A DNA stretch of 64,000 nucleotides from Paraburkholderia phenazinium. GTDB lineage: Bacteria > Pseudomonadota > Gammaproteobacteria > Burkholderiales > Burkholderiaceae. The first letter of the stretch is position 1. Each line of letters begins with the position of its first letter. The stretch spans positions 248,001 to 312,000 of the forward strand of contig NZ_FNCJ01000002.1 of assembly GCF_900100735.1 (NCBI RefSeq), read 5' to 3'. Under the pieces are notes generated by a model. It had not been told where the DNA came from and made no database searches. It worked only from the letters and a program-made list of their open reading frames with translations. Positions 36,097 to 45,030 of the stretch are shown piece after piece. The translations under genes were made by a program, and so were the position numbers.

Positions 36097-37010
36097 TGCA
36101 ACATCCTCTGTTGCACAACCTCGTCGATCAGATCCGGGCGGCCCAACTGTTCGACCCACCAGCGCAGGGCTTTGCCGGTTTCGTCACCGCGCCACGCCAG
36201 ATAAAAATGCGTGATGTCGCGCATGCCGAGCACTTCTTTTTGCACTAATTCGCCCCGCGCCAACGGCTCGGCGGCGAGGCATTCCGGAATCGTGCCCGCG
36301 GCGAGCCCTCTGATTTGCGCGGCCAGCTTCGCTTCGAGCGTGGGCACCGTCATGACTTCCTGATTGGCGGCAATGGCGATCGTGCGCGGCGCGAGCTTGC
36401 GCGACGTGTCGCCGATTGCGACCACCCGATGGCGCGCGACGATATCCAGCGTTAGCGGCCCCGGCATCGAAGCGAGCGGATGATCCGGCGCTACCACGAA
36501 CACGTGCCGCAGCGAGCCGATCGATTTCGCAACCAGATTGGGAATCAGCGGTGGATCGCCCGCCGCGCCGACGACCAGGTCCGCGCGGCGCGTCAAGAGT
36601 GCGTCCCACGAGCCGCCCAATACTTCTTTCGAGAGATGCAGCCGGGTGTCCAGCTTCAGCTTGTAGAACGTGCCGACGTGATCCCATAGCAAGTCGAACG
36701 GAATGATCTCATCGACGGCGACGTGCAGGTCGGATTCCCAGCCATGCTGGATTCTCTTTGCCTTGCATTCGAGGTCTTCCGCCGCCTCCAGAAGGCGGCG
36801 CCCTTCCTCGACGACCACGCGCCCGGCATGCGTGAGAACGGACCGGCGGCCGCTGCGGTCGAACAGTTTCACGCCGAGATCGAGCTCCAGCTTCTGCACC
36901 AGATAGGTCAACGACGACGGAACTTTGTGCAGCGTTTCCGCTGCGCTCGCAAAGGTGCCGGTCCGATCGATCGCGTCGAGGACCTGCAGGACTTCAAAAG
37001 AGAGATTCAT
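36090..37010 (-). CDS. LysR-family regulator divergent from poxB
   Basis: 306 residues. The winged helix at 1-62 reads FEVLQVLDAIDRTGTFASAAETLHKVPSSLTYLVQKLE with LFDRSGRRSVLTHAG. The effector domain begins at about 90 (SDLHVAVDEIIPFDLLWDHV). It resembles the YhaJ/DhcR-like group. The ribosome site is weak, but the start is the only ATG that gives a complete first helix. It diverges from poxB across a 291-bp region with phased TTCAGG repeats and is the natural regulator of poxB. Confidence 0.9.
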   Translation of the reverse strand: MNLSFEVLQVLDAIDRTGTFASAAETLHKVPSSLTYLVQKLELDLGVKLFDRSGRRSVLTHAGRVVVEEGRRLLEAAEDLECKAKRIQHGWESDLHVAVDEIIPFDLLWDHVGTFYKLKLDTRLHLSKEVLGGSWDALLTRRADLVVGAAGDPPLIPNLVAKSIGSLRHVFVVAPDHPLASMPGPLTLDIVARHRVVAIGDTSRKLAPRTIAIAANQEVMTVPTLEAKLAAQIRGLAAGTIPECLAAEPLARGELVQKEVLGMRDITHFYLAWRGDETGKALRWWVEQLGRPDLIDEVVQQRMLHG

Positions 37011-37126
37011 GTCATACAGCCGGATTTGATGCGGACCATCAGGATACTTGAATCCCCGCTGTGCGCTAGCACGTATCGGTGAAACGCGTACGGTGCTGAA
37101 TTACCGAGAGCCGTCAGTCAGTTTGA

Positions 37127-37153
37127 TTCAGGTGTTTTCAGGCTGAATTCAGG
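37127..37153 (+). promoter_or_regulatory. three helically phased TTCAGG repeats
   Basis: TTCAGG occurs at 37127, 37137 and 37148, so the copies are 10 and 11 bp apart on one face of the helix. They lie between the divergent LysR and poxB genes, about 150 bp before the poxB start, where a LysR activator would bind. Confidence 0.5.
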
Positions 37154-37301
37154 ACTTTTCCCCGCGCCTCACATAGCTTGATAGGTGTGGCATACCAGCG
37201 CTGCGCCGGATCGCGGCGCCGCTGTCTGTGCCGGCTTCGCGGCCGTGGTCGTGGTTTTTAACGCCCGGTCGAACCCCCTCTACCGTGAAAAGGAGTCAAG
37301 C

Positions 37302-39023
37302 ATGGCCAGTACTACCATTGCCGCCTATCTCGCCGCCACACTCGCCGCCTCGGGTGTCGAACGGATCTGGGGCGTAACGGGCGATAGTTTGAATGGACTG
37401 GCCTACAGCCTCGATCAGCTCGGCTCGATCCGCTGGATGCACACCCGTCACGAGGAAGCGGCTGCCTTTGCCGCCGGTGCGGACGCGGCCTCGACCGGAC
37501 GTCTCGCGGTGTGCGCCGGCAGTTGCGGTCCTGGCAACCTGCATCTGATCAACGGTCTGTTCGATTGTCATCGCAATCACCAGCCGGTGCTTGCCATCGC
37601 CGCGCACATTCCGTCGACCGAAATCGGTCTGGGCTACTTTCAGGAAACGCACCCACAGGAGCTGTTCAAGGAGTGCAGCCATTACGTGGAAGTGGTGTCC
37701 TCCTCCGCGCAGTTTCCGCGCGTGCTGGCGCGCGCGATGCGCACCGCTGTCGAGGAGCGCGGCGTGGCGGTTATCGTGTTGCCGGGCGATGTGGCGCTGA
37801 GCGAAGGCCCCGCCGAATTGCCGTCCTGGACGGAAAGCGCGCCGCCGCGGATTCTCCCTGCCGAGGCGGACCTCGAGCGCCTCGCCGCGTTGCTGAATGA
37901 CTCCGACGCGGTCACGATCATGTGCGGCAGCGGCACGCAAGGCGCACACGACGAAGTGGTGGCGCTCGCCGATACGCTTGGCGCACCGGTGGTTCACGCG
38001 CTGCGCGGCAAGCAGTTCATCGAGTACGACAATCCTTACGACGTCGGCATGACCGGGCTGATCGGCTTTAGCTCGGGCTATCACGCCATGATGTCCTGCG
38101 ACACCCTGGTGTTGCTCGGGTGCGACTTCCCCTATCGCCCGTTCTATCCGGTCGACGCGAAGGTCATTCAAATAGACTGGAAGGGCTCGCAGCTCGGTCA
38201 TCGCGCGCCCCTCTCACTCGGGCTCGTCGGCACGGTGAAGGAAACCATCGCCGCGACACTGCCCAGGCTGCAGCGCAAGACGGACCGCGGTTTCATCGAC
38301 AACGCGCGCAAGCACTATGCGTCCGCCCGCAAGGGCCTGGACGATCTGGCGACACCGGCCGGTCCGGGCCGCCCGATCCACCCGCAGTATCTGGCGAAGA
38401 TGATCGACAAAGCCGCAAGCGACGACGCGATCTTCACTGCCGACGTCGGCACGCCGACCGTCTGGGCCGCGCGCTATCTGACCATGAACGGCAGGCGTCA
38501 GTTGCACGGCTCGTTCAATCACGGCTCGATGGCCAACGCAATGCCGCAGGCGCTGGGTGCACAAGGCGCGCATCCGCGGCGGCAGGTCGTGTCGCTATCG
38601 GGCGACGGTGGCCTGTCGATGCTGCTCGGCGATCTGCTCACCGCGCGGCAACTCGATTTGCCGATCAAGGTGGTGGTGTTCAACAACAGCTTGCTCGGCT
38701 TTGTCTCGATGGAATTAAAGGCGGGTGGTTACCTCGATACCAATGTCGATCTGAGCAAAACCGACTTTGCGGCCATTGCGAAAGGCGCCGGCATTTTCAG
38801 CATTCGCGTTGAAGAATCGGAAGACGTGGCGGGCGCGTTGAAGCAGGCGTTCGACCATCCGGGGCCGGCGCTCGTGGACGTGGTCACGTCGAAACACGAA
38901 CTCGCAATGCCACCCACGATCGAGCTCGCCCAGGCGAAGGGCTTCAGCCTCTACATGATGCGCGCCATTCTCAATGGACGCGGTGACGAGATCATCGAAC
39001 TGGCGCGCACTAACCTGCGCTAG
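37302..39023 (+). CDS. poxB: pyruvate dehydrogenase (quinone), pyruvate oxidase
   Basis: 573 residues from ATG 37302 behind AAGGAG. It converts pyruvate to acetate and CO2 and passes electrons to ubiquinone at the inner membrane. The catalytic Glu of [12 protein letters not shown] lies at about 51. The ThDP motif [13 protein letters not shown] ends with VVVFNN, and the FAD domain lies between (about 190-340). The C-terminal segment [20 protein letters not shown] matches the lipid-activated membrane peptide of E. coli PoxB, so peripheral membrane activation is likely retained. A divergent LysR gene and phased repeats suggest activator control. Confidence 0.93.
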   Translation: MASTTIAAYLAATLAASGVERIWGVTGDSLNGLAYSLDQLGSIRWMHTRHEEAAAFAAGADAASTGRLAVCAGSCGPGNLHLINGLFDCHRNHQPVLAIAAHIPSTEIGLGYFQETHPQELFKECSHYVEVVSSSAQFPRVLARAMRTAVEERGVAVIVLPGDVALSEGPAELPSWTESAPPRILPAEADLERLAALLNDSDAVTIMCGSGTQGAHDEVVALADTLGAPVVHALRGKQFIEYDNPYDVGMTGLIGFSSGYHAMMSCDTLVLLGCDFPYRPFYPVDAKVIQIDWKGSQLGHRAPLSLGLVGTVKETIAATLPRLQRKTDRGFIDNARKHYASARKGLDDLATPAGPGRPIHPQYLAKMIDKAASDDAIFTADVGTPTVWAARYLTMNGRRQLHGSFNHGSMANAMPQALGAQGAHPRRQVVSLSGDGGLSMLLGDLLTARQLDLPIKVVVFNNSLLGFVSMELKAGGYLDTNVDLSKTDFAAIAKGAGIFSIRVEESEDVAGALKQAFDHPGPALVDVVTSKHELAMPPTIELAQAKGFSLYMMRAILNGRGDEIIELARTNLR

Positions 39024-39119
39024 CCGCACGCTACACACCGTATGCACAGAGGCATTCGCAAGGCTCGAGGCCCTGCATGACCGGAATCACATGGACCATC
39101 AGCGACTGACGAGTGCCCT

Positions 39120-41297
39120 ATGACCCTGCAAGCGGATGCCCGCAGCACGGTCCCGCCACGATGGCGGGACGAGCTGAAGGCCTACTGGAAAGACGACGGC
39201 CCGCGGTTCCGGCATATCGCCAAGGTCGCCATTGCGATGACGCTCGCGATGGGACTGTGCATGCGCCTCGAGCTTCGCACGCCCGCCACGGCGATGGTGT
39301 CGTGCGTCATCGTGATGATGCATCAGCAAAGCGGCATGGTGATCGCGCGCGGTTTCTATCGCGGCCTCGGCATGGTGTGCGGCAGCTTTGCAGGCCTTTT
39401 GCTTATTGCGCTTTTTCCGCAACAACCCCTGCTGTTCTTCATCGCGTTAGCGGCGTGGATCGGCGCGTGCGTATTCGGCGCGTCGTACTACCGCAACTTT
39501 CAGTCGTATGGATTCGTGCTGGCCGGGTACGGCACCGCCATCACGGCGATGCCGGCCTGGTCCAATCCCTACGGCGTATTCGACAATGTCGTGTTCACCG
39601 TGAGCGAGGTGGTGATCGGCGTGGTCTGCGCGAGCGTGGTCAGCGCGGTGATTTTCCCGCAGGCGGTCACGCCGGCGCTGTACGCGTCGAGCCGGCGCAA
39701 CTTCACGAACCTGTTGAACGCAGTGCATGCGATGCTCGATCGTGCGACGGCCGTTGGCGGCTTCGACACGTTTCTCGACCTGATCCGTGAACGCGCGGGG
39801 GTGGAAAGTCTGCGCAGCGGTGCGGTGTTCGAGGATCCGTCGATTCGCCTGCACAACCATGTCTTTCTCGACCTCGACCGCAGCTTTCTCGACACGGTCG
39901 CCTGGATTCATGCGCTGCATCAGTTGAAGGCGCGGGTTGCGGCAGAAGCCGATCCGCGCGCGCTCGCGGCGGTCGATGAACTGATCGGCGGCCTGCTTGC
40001 GATCGTGCCGAACGAGGCGCCGCTGGAGACGGTGACGCTCGAACAGGTCGAGACCTTGTCGAGCCACCTCGACGCTTTCGAGCAGGCCTTGCCCGCGCAT
40101 CTGGGGCGGCTGCTGCAATCGCTGTCGGACCTGGTGCCGCATCAGCGCCAGTTCGTTGCGACAACCGGTTCCGCGCTGTTCTTTTCAATCGCCGATCTGC
40201 GCGTGCTGTGCAGAAGCTATATTGAAGCACGCACCATGGATCGGCTGCCGTGGTCGCAGTCGGTGATTCAGGCGATCACCCACATCGGCAGAACGCGGGC
40301 GACGGCTAATCGCACGGCCGCGACCATCGCCGGCGCGCGCGCCGCCGTGGCCGTGTTGCTGGTCGGCGCGGCGTGGCTTGCATCCGGCTGGGTCGGCGGA
40401 TCGAGCGCGATTGTCGCGGTGGCGATCACGAGCGCGCTGTTTGCGCTCGTACCGAATCCGGCCGTCGCGAGCTGGCAGATCTTCTGTGGTTGCCTCGCCG
40501 GTTGGCTCGCCGGCTTTGCGTTCAACTTTTTCCTGCTGCCGAAGCTCGACGGGTTCGTGCTGCTCGCCGCGTCGATAGCCATCTTCGTGATGGTGGGTAG
40601 CTATTTGAACACGTTTGTGAAGACGGCGATCCTCGGGCTTGGATTCAGTATCTATTTCTGTTTTATCGTCGGCATGTCGAATCCGACCGTCTATAACCCG
40701 AGCGCGTATCTCGACACCGGCTTCGCGTTGCTCTTCGGCATCGCAGCGGCCGCGGTCGCGTTTTCAGTCATCGTGCCGCGCGCGGGCGACTGGATTTCCG
40801 CGCAATACCTGAAGCAGATTCGCGCATTGGTGGCGGACAGTGCGTATGACGACGACCTCGATGATCTGCTCTTTACCGTCGAGTTGAGCTTGCGTGATTT
40901 CATCATCCAGATCGCGTCCGCGCCGGCAGACGCGCGCGTCAATCGCAACTATCTGATCGGCTGGGCGTTCGCGGCGCTGGAGATCGGCCGCGCGATGATC
41001 CAGATGCGGCTCGACACCGAGCGGCTCGGCAACATCTTGCCGGCGAGCTGGCCGGACGTGCAGCGCGCCTGGCTGACGGCGCTCGCGGACGTGTTCGCCG
41101 CCGCCACGCCGCAGGCCGCCGAAGGCGCGCTGGCCGCGACGCGGCGGGCGCTGGACACATTGCCGCTTGCGCACACCATCACGGTCGATGCGACGATGCT
41201 CACGCGCTGCCGGATGCGGGCGCTGCTGCATTTCACCGAACTGACGCTGCGTGACGACACCTTGTCCCTGTGGCAAACCGCGGAGACCCGGGCATGA
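39120..41297 (+). CDS. FUSC-family aromatic-acid efflux protein, AaeB-like
   Basis: 725 residues. Two membrane blocks (about 35-175 and 395-540), each of about six helices, flank and precede cytoplasmic helical regions, the FUSC/AaeB plan. HIAKVAIAMTLAMGLCMRLEL and SCVIVMMHQQSGMVIARGFYRGLGMVCG are typical. With the outer-membrane lipoprotein, DUF1656 and HlyD genes directly downstream, it forms a four-gene efflux system for aromatic carboxylates or similar organic acids. Its stop overlaps the next gene's start (ATGA). Confidence 0.9.
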   Translation: MTLQADARSTVPPRWRDELKAYWKDDGPRFRHIAKVAIAMTLAMGLCMRLELRTPATAMVSCVIVMMHQQSGMVIARGFYRGLGMVCGSFAGLLLIALFPQQPLLFFIALAAWIGACVFGASYYRNFQSYGFVLAGYGTAITAMPAWSNPYGVFDNVVFTVSEVVIGVVCASVVSAVIFPQAVTPALYASSRRNFTNLLNAVHAMLDRATAVGGFDTFLDLIRERAGVESLRSGAVFEDPSIRLHNHVFLDLDRSFLDTVAWIHALHQLKARVAAEADPRALAAVDELIGGLLAIVPNEAPLETVTLEQVETLSSHLDAFEQALPAHLGRLLQSLSDLVPHQRQFVATTGSALFFSIADLRVLCRSYIEARTMDRLPWSQSVIQAITHIGRTRATANRTAATIAGARAAVAVLLVGAAWLASGWVGGSSAIVAVAITSALFALVPNPAVASWQIFCGCLAGWLAGFAFNFFLLPKLDGFVLLAASIAIFVMVGSYLNTFVKTAILGLGFSIYFCFIVGMSNPTVYNPSAYLDTGFALLFGIAAAAVAFSVIVPRAGDWISAQYLKQIRALVADSAYDDDLDDLLFTVELSLRDFIIQIASAPADARVNRNYLIGWAFAALEIGRAMIQMRLDTERLGNILPASWPDVQRAWLTALADVFAAATPQAAEGALAATRRALDTLPLAHTITVDATMLTRCRMRALLHFTELTLRDDTLSLWQTAETRA

Positions 41298-42793
41298 AAC
41301 TGCATGACCTGCCCACGTTCGCGCCGCACCGCTCGACTGCGGCCGCGCTAGCCTGTGCGCTGCTGCTCTGCGCGTGTATTAACAGTGGCGGCATCCACAC
41401 GCACGAGTCGATGATCGATCCCACGACACTCGATCCGGGCGCAGTGTTGCGCGCCACCCAGGCCGACGCGAAATGGCCGGCCGACGACTGGTGGCGCCAA
41501 TGGAACGATCCGCAACTCGACGCCTTGGTGCAGGACGCCACCGACGGCAATCCTGGTCTGCGCGTCGTGCAGGAACGGCTGGATGCGGCGCGCTTCCAGG
41601 CGCAGATCGCCGGCGCCGCTGAATTGCCGCAACTCGATGCGGGCGGCAGTTCCGAGCGCAGGCGCTACGCGCGCTACACGACCCCGGCGCCGCCGGGCGG
41701 CACGACCGTGTGGAGCAACAGCATCCAGACGGATTTGTCCTATGACCTCGATCTGTGGGGCAAGTCGCACGCGATTCGCGAAGGCGCGCTGGACAATGTG
41801 CATGCGGCGGCCGCCGACGCGCGCTTCTCGCAAGTTGAACTGCAGACCGCGGTGGTGCGCAGCTACGTCCAGTTGTCGCTCCAATATGCATTGCTGGACG
41901 TCTACCGCGCCGTGCAGAGCGAACAGCAGCGCACCGTCGACATCGCGACGCGCCGCTGGCACGCGGGCGTCGGCAGCAATCTCGAGGTCAGCCAGGCGCA
42001 AACCCAGCTAGCCATGAGCACGACTCGGGTGCAAGAGGCGCAGCAGCAGCTTGCGCTCGAACGTATCAGCATCGCTGGTCTCGCCGGCAAGGGGCCGGGA
42101 TACGGCGATTTGCTGCGCCGGCCCAGCCTCGCGCTGAGCGTGCCGGTGGTGCTGCCGGCGTCGCTGCCGGCCGAGCTGATCGGGCATCGCGCGGATGTGG
42201 TGGCGGGGCGCTGGCGCGTGCTCGCCGCGGACAAAGGCATTGACGCGGCGCACGCCGATTTTTATCCGGACATCAATTTGCTGGCTACTGCGTCGCTGGG
42301 ATCGGCCGCGACGTTCGGGGGCTTCTTCAACTTCCTGAACAGCGACGGCATGGGCCACGGCGTGGGCGCGGCGATCTCGCTGCCGATCTTCGACGGTGGA
42401 CGGCGGCGCGGCAATTACGGCGTGGCCGTGACCTCCCGCGACGCAGCGGTGGATCAGTACAACCAGAGTGTGGTGAATGCAATGCGGGCCGTCGCAGAGC
42501 AGGTCGTGTCGTTGCACTCGCTCGAGCAACAGCAGGCCTCGGTTGAAAACACGCTTGATTCGGCGCGCAAATCGTTCCGGCTCGCCGACACTGGCTATCG
42601 CAGCGGCATCACCGAATTCCTCAACGTGCTGGCCGCGCAGAACGAACAGTTGCAGCAGGAGGAAAGCCTCGCGGCGATCGAGGCCAAACGACTCGATGCA
42701 TGGGCGTTGCTGATGAAGGAGCTGGGCGGCGGTTTCGCGGCAGCGCCCGGCGAGCGGGTTTCACAAGGAGCGGGCGATGCCGGGCGAAATTGA
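41294..42793 (+). CDS. NodT-family outer-membrane efflux lipoprotein
   Basis: 499 residues from ATG 41294, overlapping the FUSC stop. A signal with lipobox-like LLCAC ends near residue 26. The TolC/OprM fold follows, with DDWWRQWNDPQLDALVQDA and DGGRRRGNYGVAVTSRDAAVDQYNQSV. It provides the outer-membrane channel for the FUSC/HlyD system. It shares family, but only moderate similarity, with the RND-associated lipoprotein at 13637. Confidence 0.9.
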   Translation: MKLHDLPTFAPHRSTAAALACALLLCACINSGGIHTHESMIDPTTLDPGAVLRATQADAKWPADDWWRQWNDPQLDALVQDATDGNPGLRVVQERLDAARFQAQIAGAAELPQLDAGGSSERRRYARYTTPAPPGGTTVWSNSIQTDLSYDLDLWGKSHAIREGALDNVHAAAADARFSQVELQTAVVRSYVQLSLQYALLDVYRAVQSEQQRTVDIATRRWHAGVGSNLEVSQAQTQLAMSTTRVQEAQQQLALERISIAGLAGKGPGYGDLLRRPSLALSVPVVLPASLPAELIGHRADVVAGRWRVLAADKGIDAAHADFYPDINLLATASLGSAATFGGFFNFLNSDGMGHGVGAAISLPIFDGGRRRGNYGVAVTSRDAAVDQYNQSVVNAMRAVAEQVVSLHSLEQQQASVENTLDSARKSFRLADTGYRSGITEFLNVLAAQNEQLQQEESLAAIEAKRLDAWALLMKELGGGFAAAPGERVSQGAGDAGRN

Positions 42794-42977
42794 TCTGCTG
42801 TCTCTGCTCGTGCCGGGGCTGTTGCCGATTCTCGCCGGCTGCGTGCTGCTGTTCGTCGTCCTCGATCTGGTGCTGGCGAGGCTCGGTTTCTATCGCTACA
42901 CATGGCATCCGGCCCTGTTCCGGGTCGCGCTGTTCGCCACCCTGTTCAGCGGTGCTTCGTTGCTGCTGTGGCAATGA
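42777..42977 (+). CDS. DUF1656 (AaeX-like) small membrane protein
   Basis: 66 residues overlapping the preceding gene by 17 bp, with GGAG upstream. It begins MPGEIDLLSLLVPGLLPILAG and has two membrane helices (about 10-30 and 46-64) split by the motif RLGFYRYTWHPALF, diagnostic of DUF1656. Such proteins accompany AaeA/AaeB-type pumps; their exact role is unknown. Confidence 0.88.
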   Translation: MPGEIDLLSLLVPGLLPILAGCVLLFVVLDLVLARLGFYRYTWHPALFRVALFATLFSGASLLLWQ

Positions 42978-43034
42978 ACCAGGAAAGGCACTCGCTCCCA
43001 TGAATCCACTGACTGCTCACGCCAGACCTTTACG

Positions 43035-43994
43035 ATGAAAAAGCAATCCATCCTGCGCGCAGGTTTCACGCTCACGCTCCTCGTGGTGGCGATCGTGCTG
43101 GTTCGCATGCTGTGGGTCGACTACATGTTCTCCCCCTGGACTCGCGATGGCCGCGTGCGCGCGCAGGTCGTGCAGGTCGCCACCGACGTCTCGGGCCTGG
43201 TCAGCGAAGTGCGTGTGAAGGACAATCAACTGGTGCGCAAAGGCGACATTCTGTTCGTGCTCGATCCAGCCCGCTTCCACTATGCGGTCGCGCAAGCCGA
43301 CGCCGATCTCCTGCGGGCTCAGGCGCAGATGGCGCAGGCCAGGGCGCAGATGGCGGGCAGCGAATCCGGTTTCGCGATGAAGCGCGCGCAGGCGGCGCGC
43401 CGGGCGAACCTCGCCGGCGACGTGATCTCGGATGAAAGCCGGCAAGACTCGGCTTCGCTCGCGAGGCAGTCCGCCGCCGCCTATGCCGCCGATGTCGCCG
43501 CTTACAGCGCGGCAGAAGCCATGTACAAGGCGGCCGTGGTAGCGCGGCAGACGGCACAGCTCAATCTGACGCGCAGCGAAGTGCGCGCGCCGTCGGACGG
43601 ATACATCACGAATCTGAACCTCTATCCCGGCGATTTCGCTACCGCCGGCGTCGCGCGCATGGCGCTGATCGACTCGCACTCGTTCTGGGTCTATGGCTAT
43701 TTCGAAGAGACCAAGCTGCCGCACGTGCATGTCGGCGATCAGGCGGTGGTGCGGCTGCTGTCGGGCGGCAAGGACATTCAGGGGCATGTCGACAGCCTGG
43801 CGAGCGGGATTGCCGATCGCGACAACCCGACCAGCAACGGCGACCTGCTGGCGGACGTCAATCCGATCTTCACGTGGGTGCGGCTCGCCCAGCGTGTGCC
43901 CGTGCGCATTCACCTCGATCAGATCCCCGCCGGGGTCAAGCTTGCGATGGGCATGACCTGCACAGTTACGCTGCGCCCGCAGCGCGGCGATTGA
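43035..43994 (+). CDS. HlyD-family periplasmic adaptor, AaeA-like
   Basis: 319 residues. One N-terminal membrane anchor (about 8-25) is followed by YMFSPWTRDGRVRAQVVQVATDVSGLVSEV, the AaeA-type lipoyl half. A long helical hairpin (about 85-175) comes next, then the second half (RSEVRAPSDGYITNLNLYPGDF) and a beta-barrel. It completes the efflux operon begun at 39120 by linking the FUSC protein to the outer-membrane lipoprotein. Confidence 0.92.
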   Translation: MKKQSILRAGFTLTLLVVAIVLVRMLWVDYMFSPWTRDGRVRAQVVQVATDVSGLVSEVRVKDNQLVRKGDILFVLDPARFHYAVAQADADLLRAQAQMAQARAQMAGSESGFAMKRAQAARRANLAGDVISDESRQDSASLARQSAAAYAADVAAYSAAEAMYKAAVVARQTAQLNLTRSEVRAPSDGYITNLNLYPGDFATAGVARMALIDSHSFWVYGYFEETKLPHVHVGDQAVVRLLSGGKDIQGHVDSLASGIADRDNPTSNGDLLADVNPIFTWVRLAQRVPVRIHLDQIPAGVKLAMGMTCTVTLRPQRGD

Positions 43995-44177
43995 GCTTGC
44001 TGTGGCGCGCGGAACCGCAGGTTGATCGCGTGGCGCTTGCCACCGTGCGAATTCGAAAACGGCGCGGACGAAACGGCTTCATAGTGATGCTTGGCGCGAC
44101 ATAGGCAGGCGGCAGCGTCGATACCGTCACCGTGTCGCGATTCATCTCTTTTAATCAATGCATCTCGTGGAGAAATC

Positions 44178-44618
44178 ATGATGAAGGCAAAGTGGGCACT
44201 CGTATTTCTGGCGGCGTCGGCGTTCGGTGCAATGTGCCAGCAGGCCAACGCCCAGGTGGCAGGCGAACAGCCTATCGGCACCAGCGTGGAGCAGACCCAA
44301 CTGATCGTTGAAGGCTGGAGCGTCAAGAAGAGCCTGTTGGGCAAAAGCATCTATAACGACAGCGGCGAGAAGGTCGGCGTGCTTCACGACATCATCATCG
44401 CACCGGACAACGCGGTGTCGTTCGGGATCGTGGCGGCGCACCAGTTTCTCGGCGTATCGCAGCACGACGTAGCGATTCCGCTATCGCAACTGGACTATGT
44501 GGATGGCAAGCTGGTCTGGGCCGGCGCCACGCGCGACGCGGTCAAGGCCATTCCCGCCTTCCAGTATTCGAAGGTTCGCACGGTGCCGATCGCCCGTAAG
44601 GACTTCGGTCACCACTGA
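44178..44618 (+). CDS. exported PRC-barrel domain protein
   Basis: 146 residues from the first ATG of an ATG pair, with GGAGAA upstream. A signal peptide (KAKWALVFLAASAFGAMCQQANA) precedes a PRC-barrel: LLGKSIYNDSGEKVGVLHDIIIAPDNAVSFGIVAA and VAIPLSQLDYVDGKLVWAGATRDAVKAIP. PRC-barrels are adaptor domains in RNA metabolism and photosynthetic reaction centres; exported forms are common in soil proteobacteria and of unknown role. A GC-rich hairpin follows the stop. Confidence 0.85.
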   Translation: MMKAKWALVFLAASAFGAMCQQANAQVAGEQPIGTSVEQTQLIVEGWSVKKSLLGKSIYNDSGEKVGVLHDIIIAPDNAVSFGIVAAHQFLGVSQHDVAIPLSQLDYVDGKLVWAGATRDAVKAIPAFQYSKVRTVPIARKDFGHH

Positions 44619-44629
44619 TGGACGCGCCC

Positions 44630-44656
44630 GCGCGGCGCCGGAAGCGGCCGCCGCGC
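44630..44656 (+). terminator. GC-rich hairpin after the PRC-barrel gene
   Basis: GCGCGGCGCCG pairs with CGG-C-CGCCGCGC around GAAG, 12 bp after the stop, with only TTT a little downstream. The rest of 44619-45030 contains no gene I can support; it presumably holds the promoter of the kinase pair. Confidence 0.45.
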
Positions 44657-45030
44657 AGGTTTGACCCTGCCTGGTTCCCGCCATGCGGGATGGCCTGCGG
44701 CAATGCAGCAGGCCCTGCGCATCGCATCAAAACCCCCATGGGACGGGCCTCCGGGCGTTAAACCGGGGACGCGCCCGAGAAGCATTTTGGAAGGTTTAAG
44801 GAAAAATAAGTACCGCCATCGAGGCGGGCTCGCGCATGATCACATCCAGATTAAAAGCTATCGCTCGCCGGTAGGTCTGAGTGTCATGTGCCTTGACAGC
44901 CGCGCTGGCTGTCATCCTGACGGACAGGCTGCCGGTCTTCGTCAACGAATGCCCGCTTCGAACGCCATGTCTACGATTAACCATTCCGCTTCGTTCAGTT
45001 GCCGTGCGACGGCGCGTTGATCCGGCTGCC

